From contig MU278371.1 of NCBI GenBank assembly GCA_022385755.1, forward strand, positions 85,123-149,122: a stretch of 64,000 bases of DNA. Reading direction: 5' to 3'. This stretch comes from Trametopsis cervina. Lineage: Eukaryota > Basidiomycota > Agaricomycetes > Polyporales > Irpicaceae. Each line of letters opens with the position of its first letter. Position 1 is the first letter of the stretch. Below are positions 34,961-45,970 of this stretch, in pieces. The translations under genes were made by a program, and so were the position numbers. The notes below the pieces were generated by a model. The model saw nothing but the letters and a program-made list of their open reading frames with translations. It was not told the origin of the DNA and searched no databases.

Positions 34961-36456
34961 TCGTGCGTTCTCATACTGCAGAATCCCTGTTACTGAGGAC
35001 TATTGTATCATACCTGTTATTTAGTGTTGAATGTATTTGGAGCAACATGATTATCATCGCTAGGCACGCGCTCACGGCGTGAATGTTATCTTCCGCCGGT
35101 TCGAATCGCCTCCGTAATTCCGAAATACCAAAGGTCCGCCACATCCGACTTCGATCCCTTGCAACCTCTACCGATAGTTATACCGTCGCATGGTGTGGCG
35201 GCTGACGTATAGCAGGGCCGCTTCCAGTTTCCGAGCAACTAAATGGTGCCGTGCAGAGGTGTGCTCTGCTGCACGCCCGCTGTCACGAGGAATGGATCGA
35301 GTCATCGGCTAGCAGCAATACACACCTTTCAAGGGACCAAGACTTCGCTGTCATGTGAGCCCCGAGGCGATCTTCGTTAGTAAGTCGTCTGATTCTGGAT
35401 AGCCCTACCTAGCTCATAGCATGTCCGTCTTATGCTTTGCAGTGGACCCTTGGAATGTCTGACTGCCTCACTTGGTGGCAATATCCAATATAACGATTGC
35501 AGGGGCGACTCTGAGCTCTAAGGAGACGGGCGATTGATCGACCGGGCATGAATAAATGATCGACACAAATATGGGGGCTCTGGAACATGATGTTAAGGTA
35601 ACGCAAACATACTACCTAACACAAGATATGTCTTCATGGTTGTAATTATCTCAAACTTTGCCATGATTTAGATATAACGAAGGTATGAAATCCGAATATG
35701 GACTGCACCGCTTTGCACGCCACTGGACATTCAAAAACAATACCAGTATCTGCCTATTCTTGCAGGGGAGGGCATTCAGATCCTCGGTTATATATCGATC
35801 AGATACAGGTGTGCTTTCATGAGTGGCAGATCTGCCCAACATCTCTTCACTGTATTGATTTATTCTTGCACAAAGCAATTGGATATTCCACAGGGACGTC
35901 CGCGCTCGCAGCCCTGGGACGAGCAAAGCCTCCGTATGAACAATAATCGGATTATGATTTAAGATCTCTCCTTTGTCTTTCATCTATAATGTGTTTTTTC
36001 AGGGTATCACAATCTCACGGCCGATCACCAATGAACTGACCCGCAGGTAGTTGTTGAGTTTAAGCGCCTCTCGCAAAGCTCTCACTGAGTGTGTGGTGCG
36101 GACATTCCTTTATTTGTGTCCCGTCACTTATGGGGACCATCAGAGACCCTCAAGTACACACAACGTCAAGTTCCTAGCAACCAGTTCGTAGTAAATTAGT
36201 GGAGGGACTTCCTGTTGGGCAAGTCGTCGAAACCCTTTCTGCCCGTGTATAGCTAGCTCGCTTTTTCCATGCGGCGCCTGTCCTAGCATCGCCTCAACCC
36301 GATTTCCACCTTCTCGATTGTCTAACAGGAATTCCGGCTTACAACCGTCTACCCAGCAGATTAATACGATATGTGGCACATCTCATTGAATATACTAAGC
36401 AAGTTACCAGCTACTATCTGTAGTGACACGACGTAGCACACCCTGCCCAGGGTCCA
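34961..36456. other. 1.5-kb spacer, no gene seen
   Basis: Contains the TFIIE-beta 3' region and the promoter of orphan-family copy C. No protein-like frame was found. A GGTTCGAATCG sequence at 35098-35108 resembles a tRNA B box, but no tRNA fold can be drawn around it. Confidence 0.45.
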
Positions 36457-37307
36457 ATGGCACAAGGCATGGGCCGTGGGCCTTCCCGGCACTACAAAGG
36501 TCAGCGTTGGTGGAACACCTTTCCTTCAGACCTCCGGCCTCTACTTGACTCTCCTGCTCCCGATCTTCCGATACCTCACGGCATCAAGCCTTCCTACAAG
36601 ATGGTGCGTGCTCCAAATGCTATGGACATCTTGACATGGTACAGACCCTAATTAATTCCCCAAGAACTCCTCCTCTGCGGATTACCACACTTTCATGGAT
36701 TATACGGCTGCCATCCCAGGCATCATCGTCCCCCAGCAGGTGCATAGAGAAGGCCCCCAGCAGAGTACCACACCTCAGCCAATTCGCTTCATGACAAACC
36801 ACATCCCCGGAATCAGCTTGAAGATGGCCCTAGCTGGAAACTTCAACGGGCTCGTGAACGCCAATTCGACCGTCCCGTATAACCAAGGCAAAACTTCGAT
36901 TTCCTTCTACATACATGTGAGATTTATAGCATGCATGGTGTACGCCACATACTGACAGTGCCTATGTTCTTCTTTGCCAGTGGCCTGGATATCCACCCAT
37001 AAGGAAGGATTTCAACATGCCTGACAAGATGAATGGCCCTTTGACCTACAAGATATTAGCCGCCCTGACAGCGCGCATCGTACAGTATAGCTTAGCGGTA
37101 CGCCCCAACGATATGTTCAACCGCACGCGCGGAGCGTATACTGATCTTTACTCATCCGTTCAGGAATTGGCCCGGCCTAGCGTGCATTCCTCGGAGAATA
37201 GCAGCGACTGGTGGGCGTCCACTATATCCTTCGATTCGTTGTGCTTGCTCGAACTACGCTGCATCGCTGCGGGGTTATGGCAGCCGGTTCTTTATCGCGT
37301 CGTTTAA
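36457..37307 (+). CDS. Orphan-family protein, copy C (W-P-G-Y / W-Q-P-[VI]-L family)
   Basis: Function unknown. Four exons, 36457-36603, 36665-36916, 36981-37097 and 37164-37307, with phase-0 GT-AG introns, give 219 aa, the longest family member. Exon 1 (49 aa) is an N-terminal extension rich in Arg, Trp and Pro that copies A and B lack. Exon 2 contains PIRFMTNHIPGISLKMALAG and ends ISFYIH. Exon 3 opens WPGYPPI. Exon 4 starts ELARPS, has SSDWWASTISF and ends SLCLLELRCIAAGLWQPVLYRVV. The last intron (66 nt) is a multiple of three and could be retained, but its position matches the introns of the two paralogues. No signal peptide or membrane helix is seen. Confidence 0.75.
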
Positions 37308-38415
37308 CGCCCACGGCGTCTTGGTGACACGGTGGTGTGGGATAACAGTTAGCCTGTGCTGTCATGAGCGGGGGGGTTGGAAGAGCACGCAGTATGTTTC
37401 CCAGATCTGGCTGTGCCAAACTTCAATCCATTTTATGGAAATGTTGGCGGGTGAGACTCGCCGGTCACCGGGTGTGGCCCGGACGAGCCAGAAGAAATGA
37501 GCCTTCGGATAGACCCTTTCCTGGAAAGTATGATGGAAAGGGTCCAATACATCGTAAAAAAATCGTGCAATCGGTACTCAATGGTCCGTGAGGCGATACA
37601 CACGCACGCCTGTAAACGTGGAGTATTATTCAGATTTTCTATTACTTTCGAAACGGAGCAGGGGCCGCGTTCGCTCCCGTCGTGGCGTCTCCGAGCCCCG
37701 TGCTTTGCATTGACAGTGGAGACCCTATTCGAACTTCGCGGGCTATCTGAGTCGTTTCATCTGCGCTCGGCCTCCGACACCTTGATCACCGACATAATCG
37801 ACGCTGAAGTTTCTAACGCCCCGAGAATGAGCAGCACGCTGGACCCTGTGCAGGAAGGAAAACTCACCGACAGTTCACCGAAACGATGATCCTCGTAGCT
37901 GCTCTTCGCACGTCAGGCTACCAATCATCCAGTAACGAAGGTTGGCCAGCTTCTTACGGACCGAGCGAAGTTGCTCACATGCAAGCCTCTGGCACCGAAA
38001 AAGGATTTCACCAACTCGAGGTGTCTGACCAAGGTCACAACTTTGCGTTCGAATTTCAATTTCGATAAGACTGGTAGCACAGCTTGGCCACGGCTCCATG
38101 TTCCTGGAAGTTGCAATATACCTCCGCATCTGCCTCCGTGGCATTACGTTAGCGGCTGTTAGTAAACACAATACAGACACCTATCGTTCGAAGCTTATGT
38201 CAGTCTACGTGGTCCGTTCAAAGGCTGATTTACCCACCATGACCAGTCAAGCTGGGGACGTCAGAGCCGCATGCGAATAGTGTAATCCAAGGTGATATAT
38301 AAAAGAAGCAAGGTAAGGTACGGACATGATGTTTGGGAATCAGGTATTGTCTAGAATCAATGTAGGGTATTTGCTTTTAAGGCCGTAACAGTCATGGAGC
38401 TGTCCAAGACGAAGG
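37308..38415. other. Convergent spacer between copy C and the FAD monooxygenase
   Basis: 1.1 kb. Apart from one 130-codon ATG frame on the + strand (37497-37889) I see no gene. Shorter frames on both strands overlap each other. Confidence 0.4.
37497..37889 (+). CDS. Unrecognised 130-aa open frame
   Basis: A single uninterrupted ATG frame of 130 codons, starting MSLRIDPFLESMMERVQYIV, with mixed composition and no recognised domain. It lies 190 bp after copy C in the same direction. It has no visible intron, which is unusual for this genome, and no TATA element, so a chance frame is at least as likely as a gene. Confidence 0.2.
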   Translation: MSLRIDPFLESMMERVQYIVKKSCNRYSMVREAIHTHACKRGVLFRFSITFETEQGPRSLPSWRLRAPCFALTVETLFELRGLSESFHLRSASDTLITDIIDAEVSNAPRMSSTLDPVQEGKLTDSSPKR

Positions 38416-40371
38416 TTAGTGAATCCTGACTTCTTCAGACAAGAACTGGATTTGCATCTGAGAGATAGGTCGCTCGGACCCCGGAAAAAGCTTGTAGCGT
38501 CCCCATCTGACCCACCATTCCTGTCGACCAAGACGGCAGTTAGTAACACGAGTCGGAAATGGTTCATGTGTCGCACCTCAGCAGCGTCATAAGCGTCGTA
38601 ACCGACCATATCTACTATACCCTCGAACTCCTCCTTCAGCGCGCCTTCGTCCCATTCCTGTCGATCGAGACGGCACACAACGTCACGGCCATCGCGATGG
38701 GGGCCAGGGGGCAACCAGAGGATAGCGGCGTTTGTCACTTCTCGCGCTCGGACGGCACTCGTCCTGGAGTGACGTATCTCCTGGTACGCATGTAAAAAGG
38801 TCGGAATTTGGTCTGGTGACGTGAGGTAGCTGAACAATTTCCCTAGGACGACGGCATCTTCCAGGGCCATGGCTGTTCCGTGTGAACATCCGGCCTGGTT
38901 GATAGGTCAGAGATAGGTGCTATAATGATAGAGAGCGCGGAGTCCACTTACATACCATGGATGCGCAGCTTCCCCGAGGAGAACGATGCGCTCCGTCTCA
39001 TCATACCACTCAGTAACCTCCAGAGGCTTCGTACATCGAGTTCGCCAAAGACAGGAAGTAGCCTTTAGCAAGCGCATAAACCTGACGTTCAAAGAATAAG
39101 GTAAGTAATCAAATACGCGAGAGAAACGGCATCTTACGTTGGCGAAAGGCCGTCGAGATTTACGGTATCCAAAGAAACGACATCAAGCCAGGATTCCTCT
39201 GCGTCAGGTGGGGTCTGGGCGGCCTCGTCCGTTACATGGACCATCAATGCAAACTCCGTGTGTGCGCGCTGTACGGCATTAATTGGACGGTGCCTATAAC
39301 AAAGGACTCGGACAACGCACTGTAGGATGACCTAAGTTATGATGGAGTCAGCATCTATTGTGGATTAGATCTCAAGGCGAGTTTCCTGGACCTACCACAT
39401 ATGCTTCTGCTAGTGCCCATGCCAAGCGGCCACTAAACCGGATTCAGTACGCTGCTTTATCAGATCAGCGAGGCTATGCGTACCGCGCCTTCTTTGAGCA
39501 TTTGTGATAGCTCCGGGTCATTGCGCATTGCACTTATTGGCAGAGTCGCACCGAAGGCAGTCATGCCGTCGTATTCGAGGGGGACCTTGCCCCCTAGCAC
39601 AACATCCCGCACCATACTCCGCGGACCATCAGCGCCAATTATAATGTCCGCTTCAATCACTCTTCCGCCCTCCAGGGTCACCGAGGGTCGCTCTCCCGGC
39701 GTCACCTTCTCGACCGTCGCACCAAACTCAACTTTCGCGCCTGCGGAAACAGCGAGCTCGTGTACCATTCGATGAACATCTTCGTGCTGAAAATTTTCAG
39801 GACACCTTCAAAAGATAGTCGTCAATAAACTACTCACTGCCATAAGCAAGAAATCCCCTCCAGCCTCTGTCATCACATCCGGCCGCCAGTGCGCTGCACC
39901 CAAACGCTCCCCTGATTCCACTAGGCAGCGTATGACAATCTACATTAGTGCCAACAACGGAGCCGATATATGCCAAACATGAACGCACCATCATACCAAG
40001 GAGAATACAAACAATTCGCAGCGGTCTTGCGAAGTGCCTCGTCACCGACCCACCTCTTCAGGATCTTGCTTGCGTTCGGTGGAAGTCGGATCCCTGACGC
40101 GGGTGCTCCGAGAGCAGGTTGCTTTTCGAGGACGTGTACCTTATGCCCCGCTATGCACAGCATATACGCGATAGCATGGGCGCCGATCCCTGTGAACGCA
40201 TAGGATGAGCCTGAGCAACTGTGAAGACTCGAGGACTCGGCGACAGGGGCCAGTGGTGCCAGTAGACCGTGTTTGACTGGCCCCAAGTTGCGTGCAGACA
40301 GGTGACTCACCTCCACCGACCACCACGAACTCCAACTGCAACGTCGCGGTGCGTTGAGTTTCGCTAGCCAT
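38416..40371 (-). CDS. FAD-dependent aromatic-ring monooxygenase (salicylate hydroxylase-like)
   Basis: NAD(P)H- and FAD-dependent group A flavoprotein hydroxylase of aromatic or polyketide-like substrates. Exon 1 starts MASETQRTATLQLEFVVVGG and a phase-1 intron joins it to GIGAHAIAYMLC, forming the Rossmann GxGxxG-type dinucleotide motif (here GGGIGA). The next block is HKVHVLEKQPALGAPASGI with the FAD-contact Glu. The middle has IIIGADGPRSMVRD, the DG motif. The FAD-ribityl motif is VLLGEAAHPW, continued across an intron by an AGCSHGTAMALEDA segment. The last intron (near 38537-38478) must be removed so that the protein ends EWWVRWGRYKLF...LSEEVRIH at 38416. Reading through it gives an atypical tail. 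About 440-450 aa. No clustered tailoring genes are seen. Confidence 0.88.
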
Positions 40372-41992
40372 CCTTGAAGAGTGAACGTGGTATGTTTGAG
40401 CTTCGCGCGGCCGTTGAGCACGCCAGGGATCGTTATGTACTCTGGCCGTAATGAGACAAAAGAGATCGAGGGAGAGGCGGTTGATCCGCGAGAGGTCTAG
40501 CCCAAGACACACGGGAGCAAATTTTCGCGGGAGGATATGACAAGAATAGGAGCCGACGGCGGCATGGCAGCGTGCTTTACCATCCTAGGTACTTGTTCCT
40601 GGTCACCGTTTGATGTGACGACGACTGGGTACAGAGCCTCGCTTGACAACGCACACTTGGAACGCAACGTTGACGGTGAGCGCACGATCGCCGATCGACA
40701 AGTAGAGTTTACTTACTCGCCTGGGTACCGTCCGACTGCACAGCAGTCCTGGTCAACGTATCGCTCGCGTCTGTCAACAACGCTCATCTCGCCGCTCATT
40801 TCTGGGGTAAAACATCCGGGTACTGCGTAGCGTCCTGCACATTGAAACGCTATTTTTTCCAGACCGCTGAAGGCAAAATTGATCCCAGTTACGGGTAAAG
40901 GTCTTGTGCAGTCGTCAGGGTCCTCGGCAGCGTATAACCTGTGTTCAGTTGCGGCATCAGGGAGGTGTTTAGTGCGAACCCCATAAGTAAATCTGTCAGG
41001 TCGTAGTCTCTTTCCGTGATTGTCACGCGGAACGGTGCCAAATACAGGAAGAGCCGCACGGGTGTATGGAAGCCAAGTATTTAGTGGTGTTTGCATAAAA
41101 CGCTGCTTAGTTATTCGAGTGTTAAACACATATGCCTGCTACGTTCTTCCCTGGCCTGAAACGAGCCTTTGAAGTTCAGCCTCGAAAGGAGTTTAGCATA
41201 GAGCGATGGCGGTCAGCGTATCGGTAGCGGACATCAATCAGCACCTTCGCCCGAGCCAGTGCTCACAGACGTTATTACTGAGATACAGCATTTGATTGAT
41301 ACACAGTAGAGTCTAAATTGCATTGTGATTATGCTAGCCACGATTGGGAAGGGACTAGATAAAGTCGTAAACGGGGACTGCAGAAAGGCCTGCGCGAACT
41401 GCGTCACCATTTCGCAAGCTAGCCGTCGCTCACCGTTCCTTCCCCACGCAGGCAAATATACGTATCCAGAGCCCTTTCAATGAGGTATCCAGCACGGGAA
41501 GAACCCGCATAGTTCGTGGATGATGGTTGTGTTTCGGATGTCTGGTAACGAGATTTCATATGTGAGTGTAATACAGAGCAGAGAGCGAAGCGATACGATG
41601 GTGGGAGTGTTCAATGCAAAGCGCGGGGTTCAAGACAAGTATCTAAGTTGCGAGTAGAGAAGTGAGGACAGAACAGGAGATGAGACAGGAAGAGCACGGA
41701 TCAAAGACAAAGCGTGATGGGAAGCAATGGTACACAACGACAGAGCGACGGAGAAGCATGGAGAAGAGAGAGAGAACATAGTGACAGAGCGAAGGGGAAG
41801 GCATGCGGCGTGTATCAAACTTGAGAGGACAGGAGGGGATTATGTCCAGGAAACGATGCGAGGGATATAATCATGACATTGAGTGATGCTGCGGCGTCAA
41901 ACCCAAGCCACGAAGGGTACACTTGGCTCGAGGCTAGATATTTTACCAATAGATAGATGCGGATTATTAAGATGGTATGCTTTCGGTGCTCT
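40372..41992. other. 1.6-kb spacer with a CT-rich tract and a doubtful open frame
   Basis: Holds the monooxygenase promoter and the 3' region of the coiled-coil gene. On the - strand a 127-codon ATG frame runs from 41096 to 40713 (contains RAALPVFGTVPRDNHGKRL). I recognise nothing in it. From about 41800 down to 41575 the - strand is strongly pyrimidine-rich (CTCTCTCTTCTCC and similar), the composition of many fungal core promoters and leaders, yet no clear gene starts below it. Confidence 0.3.
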
Positions 41993-44900
41993 TCATGCTG
42001 GTACAAGGACTTTAATTTGTCGTGCGGATTTAGGATTGGCGACGGGCGTTGAGTCGACGTTCTCCTTCTCCTGCTCGCTGGTGTTGGAGGCACTCGAGGC
42101 TGCCTCCCGCTGCGAGACCAGAGTCTTATTCCTGAGCGATTCAAGGGACGACGAGGGGCGACGATGGGTCTTCACGATTGGAGTCAGTGATGACGAGCGC
42201 GCAAGATTCGACGCGACGCGGGAAGGGGTGGCGGATTTAATCGAGGTCGGCGACGTGCGTATTTTAACCGCAGACGGAGGACCCATGCTGGCATCCGACC
42301 GGCGGGAAGAATTCACCGCTGACCCGTTCGGACGAACGCTTCTGGCGAGCGACAGACGGGGAGCGGTTGATAAAGAATCACCCGGTTTGCGTTCCTTTGT
42401 GGTACTGCTGACGTCGGAGAGGGCAGAAGGAGGTCGTGCGACGCTAGGCGTGCCGAAGATAGAGCTTTCGCGACGGGAAGATGGCTTTGGAGCGGGGGTG
42501 GCACCTACGGCAATCTTAGCACCAGCAGAGAGCCTCTTGATCTAGAGCAGCAGGTCAGCGAATGAGCACCTGTACTACAGAGATACTCACCTGCTCAAGC
42601 TCCTGCTGCTTTGCGACGATGGCCATGTTCATCTGGGTTTGGTCCTCCTTGAGCTCGACGATATTTTTGTTGGCTTGCATCAGCTTCAAGTCCTTGTCCG
42701 CGCTTGCTTGCTGGAGCTCGTGTACCTGCCTGCGGAGGCGTTCAAGCTCTTGGGTCAAAGTGCTAACACGTTCCTTAAACGCGTTGACCTCCACGTCCGA
42801 CTCTGCGCGCTCTTTCACGAGTTGCTCCATGTTGGCCCGAGCCTCCACTTCGCGAGCGACAACTTCGGATATCCTCCGGCTCTGTTCGTCCACAATGCGA
42901 CTGTGATCGCGTTTCTGCCTTGAGACCGCGTCTCGGGCGTCATCCACTTCTGCCTCGCGTTCTTTGATACGCTTAACATACTCAGCGATCTCGGCGTCGC
43001 GCTGGCGAACATGCTCTTGCAAACGTTGGACGCTGTCCATAGCGAATTGTCGCTCCTGCCCAAGACTCGTGACGCGGTCCTCACGTTCTTGCAACGCGCG
43101 AGTTAGCTCATCGGCGTGGTCCTGCTCGGCGCGCAGCTGCTGCTCAAGCTGTCAAGGGAAATTAGTATTGCCATATCCTGTGAAGTATTGGATTCATACC
43201 TCATCCTTCTCCCTTTCGAGTTCCTCTCGAACAGACCAGGCTTCCTGCAGCTCCGCTTCGAGATCGGCTTTCCTGTCCTCGTTCTCCTCAAAGCCTGATT
43301 CGGCTCCAGCCGCTTTCTCGCGAAGACGCTCGACTTCACGAGAGAGTTCGTCATTCTCCTGCTTCAGCTTGTCCATCTCCTCGCCGTGTTGCTCGGTGTG
43401 TCTCCACTGCGCCTCGAGTTCGGACTTCAGCACAGAAAGCTCCTCGTCCTTTCGAACTACATGTTCGCGTAGAGTGGTGAGCTGGGACTGCAGCTCAACC
43501 TGCTCATCCCGAAGCTGGTCGTTTGCAGCCGTAAGTGACACCCGTTCTTGTTCCCAAGCGGTAGAAAGACCTTCGTCCTGCTCTTTTGCAGACTCGATGC
43601 TCTTGGCAATCAAATTCTTCAACTCTTCGTCAGACCGAGCTTGCTCGCCCATGAGCTCCATCTGTTCTTTGGCGACTTTGATACCAGCCTTCAGTTCGCG
43701 TTCGGCTTTGTCTCTCGTCCGGAGCTCGTCCTTGACCTTATCGAGCTCCTGACTCTTCGTCGCCATTTCAGAGCGAAGCTGCTCCTCCTTCTGCTCTCTC
43801 TCACTCTTCTCCCGCTCCAGCTCTCCGATACGACGGTGAAGTATCCGTAAAGCCTCGCCGCTGGCCTCATCCATCACAATACGATCAAGGCTTTCCTCCC
43901 TACTTCTATCCGCATCTCCTTCAAGTCCTTGGATACATCGTTCGAGTTCGGCTACACGCTTCCGCCAACCCTTGATCAAGTTTCTACGGCGGCTCAACTC
44001 CTTGTCGCTGTCACTCAGTCGAGAGTTAAGCAGCTCGACGAGTTCATCCCGGGCGGCGAGGTCGACTTCATACTGGGCGCATACCTCCTGCCGCAGGGCC
44101 AACTGTGTGCGAAGTGACCATATCAGATCTTCTTCGCGCGAAGCCGTGCGGGTGTGATTTGACTGAGGAGGTGATGGAGGCAGCATAGTACCCGGAGTAT
44201 AGTAGGTTGTAGCATTCGCTGCGAAGGGGTCACGCTCCGGTAGCTGATACCCTACAACAGCCTGGGACGTGTCGTTGATCTCAGCTTCTGGGCGGATGAG
44301 ATCCGTCACTGCGGTAGCTGGGGAGTGGATCATAGTTGTAAATAGATTGGTGTCGCTTAGGGCACGATGACGATTCGGTGGGGACTTCGTTTTCACCGCG
44401 GGAGAAGACTCTGCGAGAGATTGGAACAGGGTCTGACCAAAACTGAAAGATTGGCTGCGGTCGTGTGTCGGTTTCACAGTGAAAGATGGAATAACACGAT
44501 CCTGGGACAGGATATCGTCGTCATCCAGCTTCTCTTCGACGGTTTCAAGTGACATGGACTTGTCTTCGAGATCAGAAACTTCAATTGCTGAGTCAAGGAG
44601 GGGGGCGTTATACCCAATCGGAATGGTAGGTAATTCGGATGACAGGTCGAATATGTTGCCCAGGTTCGGAGGAGATATAGGTTGCATCATGGAGCTGATT
44701 CCAGGCGTTGGGGGATCATCCTTGGGCGGAGGAGGAGGAATCGCAGGTGAAGATGAGAAAACGGTCTGTACCGATGGGCGGGAAGACGTCGAGCGTTGCA
44801 AACGATCCAGAAGGCTCGGATCCTCAAACTCGCTTGCACTGGATTGCTCGGGACTGATTACACGGTAGGCATCCCGTGAGAAGAAGCGTACGCTCTGGCC

Positions 44901-45431
44901 AGTTCCCGGCGTATTATTAGGCCTTAGGATGGAACGAAGAGAACCGAACTTTGACTCCTTTCCTTCTGTAGGTGTAGAAGGAATCTTCAGGCTGTCAAAT
45001 GACGGTCGAGCAGAATCCTCGGATGGGCGCATCAAGTTATCTGCGGTAGCTCGGCTTAGCGTGGAGTCTATTTGTGTAAGATGACCGTGTCAGACAACGC
45101 ATTATTAAACTCGTTATCACGCACCGGGAGCGATATTCTGAAGCGAAGACAGCACCTTCTTAGGAAGTGTATTCCTTGAAAATGTATCAACATTCTCGTT
45201 GTTTGGTATCTTTGACATGCGCTTGAACATGTTTCTCCGGCCATTTCTTGAGGGGGAAGCTGGAGGACTCGGGGTTGGGAACGGCATCTCTGTCGGGTCT
45301 TGATGAAACACTGAGAGGTTGGGATGCTGCTCGTATACGCTGGCTAGTACATCAGGTGTCCTTTCGTCATCTGTATCAGGACTTGGTGTCACTGGACGAG
45401 CCTTCAAAGCACTGCTAAGCTTTGACCACAT
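41993..45431 (-). CDS. Long coiled-coil protein with conserved RFFSRDAYRV motif
   Basis: No named family recognised. About 1,080 aa from a few exons, with introns near 45117-45070, 43195-43150 and 42590-42546. The N-terminal third is Ser/Pro-rich and disordered, with GSLRSILRPNNTPGTG and SVRFFSRDAYRVISPEQS standing out as a compact motif, and a proline run (IPPPPPKDDPP). From about 44150 to 42600 the sequence is almost continuous heptad coiled coil rich in Glu, Arg, Gln and Leu (for example LKQENDELSREVERLREKA). The C-terminal 190 aa are basic and Ser-rich, ending ARQIKVLVPA, a composition often found in microtubule-binding or spindle-pole proteins. I infer a scaffold or cytoskeletal role only from this architecture. 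The start is an ATG with no upstream in-frame extension. Confidence 0.8.
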
Positions 45432-45970
45432 TGCTAAGATGTGAGGCTACACTATGTGGAAGGGTGTGATATGTTCGAGGACGACTGGTCCGTAACGTCC
45501 GTTTGCTTGCGTTATAAGGCTTCGTGCGCGAGACTGTTGCACAAGGGTAGGAGGGGGTGTTCGTCTACGAGATGGCCATGGGCGTCGACTAAAGAGCCCG
45601 TTAATGACCACGGTTCGATGTTGTTCACGGGCGCCAACCGTTGTTTCAACTTCAACATGTATCACGTGAGCGTGGTGTTAACGCCTCTGCGTTCCTGGGC
45701 TGTTGTCCGAGGCCAGATTCTGCCCTACCCCGCGTATTCGCAAATAGTGCGCATTAGCCACTCATCCGCTGTGTGTCGTCTGATCACATCATATGGATTG
45801 TTACAACAAAGACACTGAATTGTTTATTTGTACAGCGAAGTTTCTACACACGTACACGACGGTCTTTCAGATACAGCGGCGCAAATCATTGCGAACGCCT
45901 CATCTATATCTACCCCCCTAACCTCACAACTTCGACGCCCCAATGAAGGAGATACCCTGGAATCCTACTG
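45432..45970. other. Spacer between MDH 3' end and coiled-coil gene 5' end
   Basis: Promoter of the coiled-coil gene and 3' UTR of malate dehydrogenase. Open frames here start with non-ATG codons and look like chance. Confidence 0.45.

Noticed and set aside
35098..35108. GGTTCGAATCG resembles a tRNA B box
   Set aside because: No A box at the right distance, and no acceptor, anticodon or T stem can be paired around it.
38340..38536. Read-through C-terminus of the FAD monooxygenase ending near 38340
   Set aside because: Removing a GT-AG intron gives the family-like ending EWWVRWGRYKLF instead. The read-through tail has no family character.
41883..42545. + strand open frame of 220 codons
   Set aside because: Antisense shadow of the basic Ser-rich C-terminal exon of the coiled-coil gene, with no independent support.
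42964..43752. Long + strand open frame (over 260 codons)
   Set aside because: Antisense to the coiled-coil gene. Its Ser/Cys/Arg-rich composition is the mirror of Glu/Lys/Leu-rich heptads and not a real protein.
45441..45818. + strand open frame of 125 codons between the coiled-coil gene and MDH
   Set aside because: Begins with GTG rather than ATG and has no protein-like pattern. It overlaps the coiled-coil gene's promoter.
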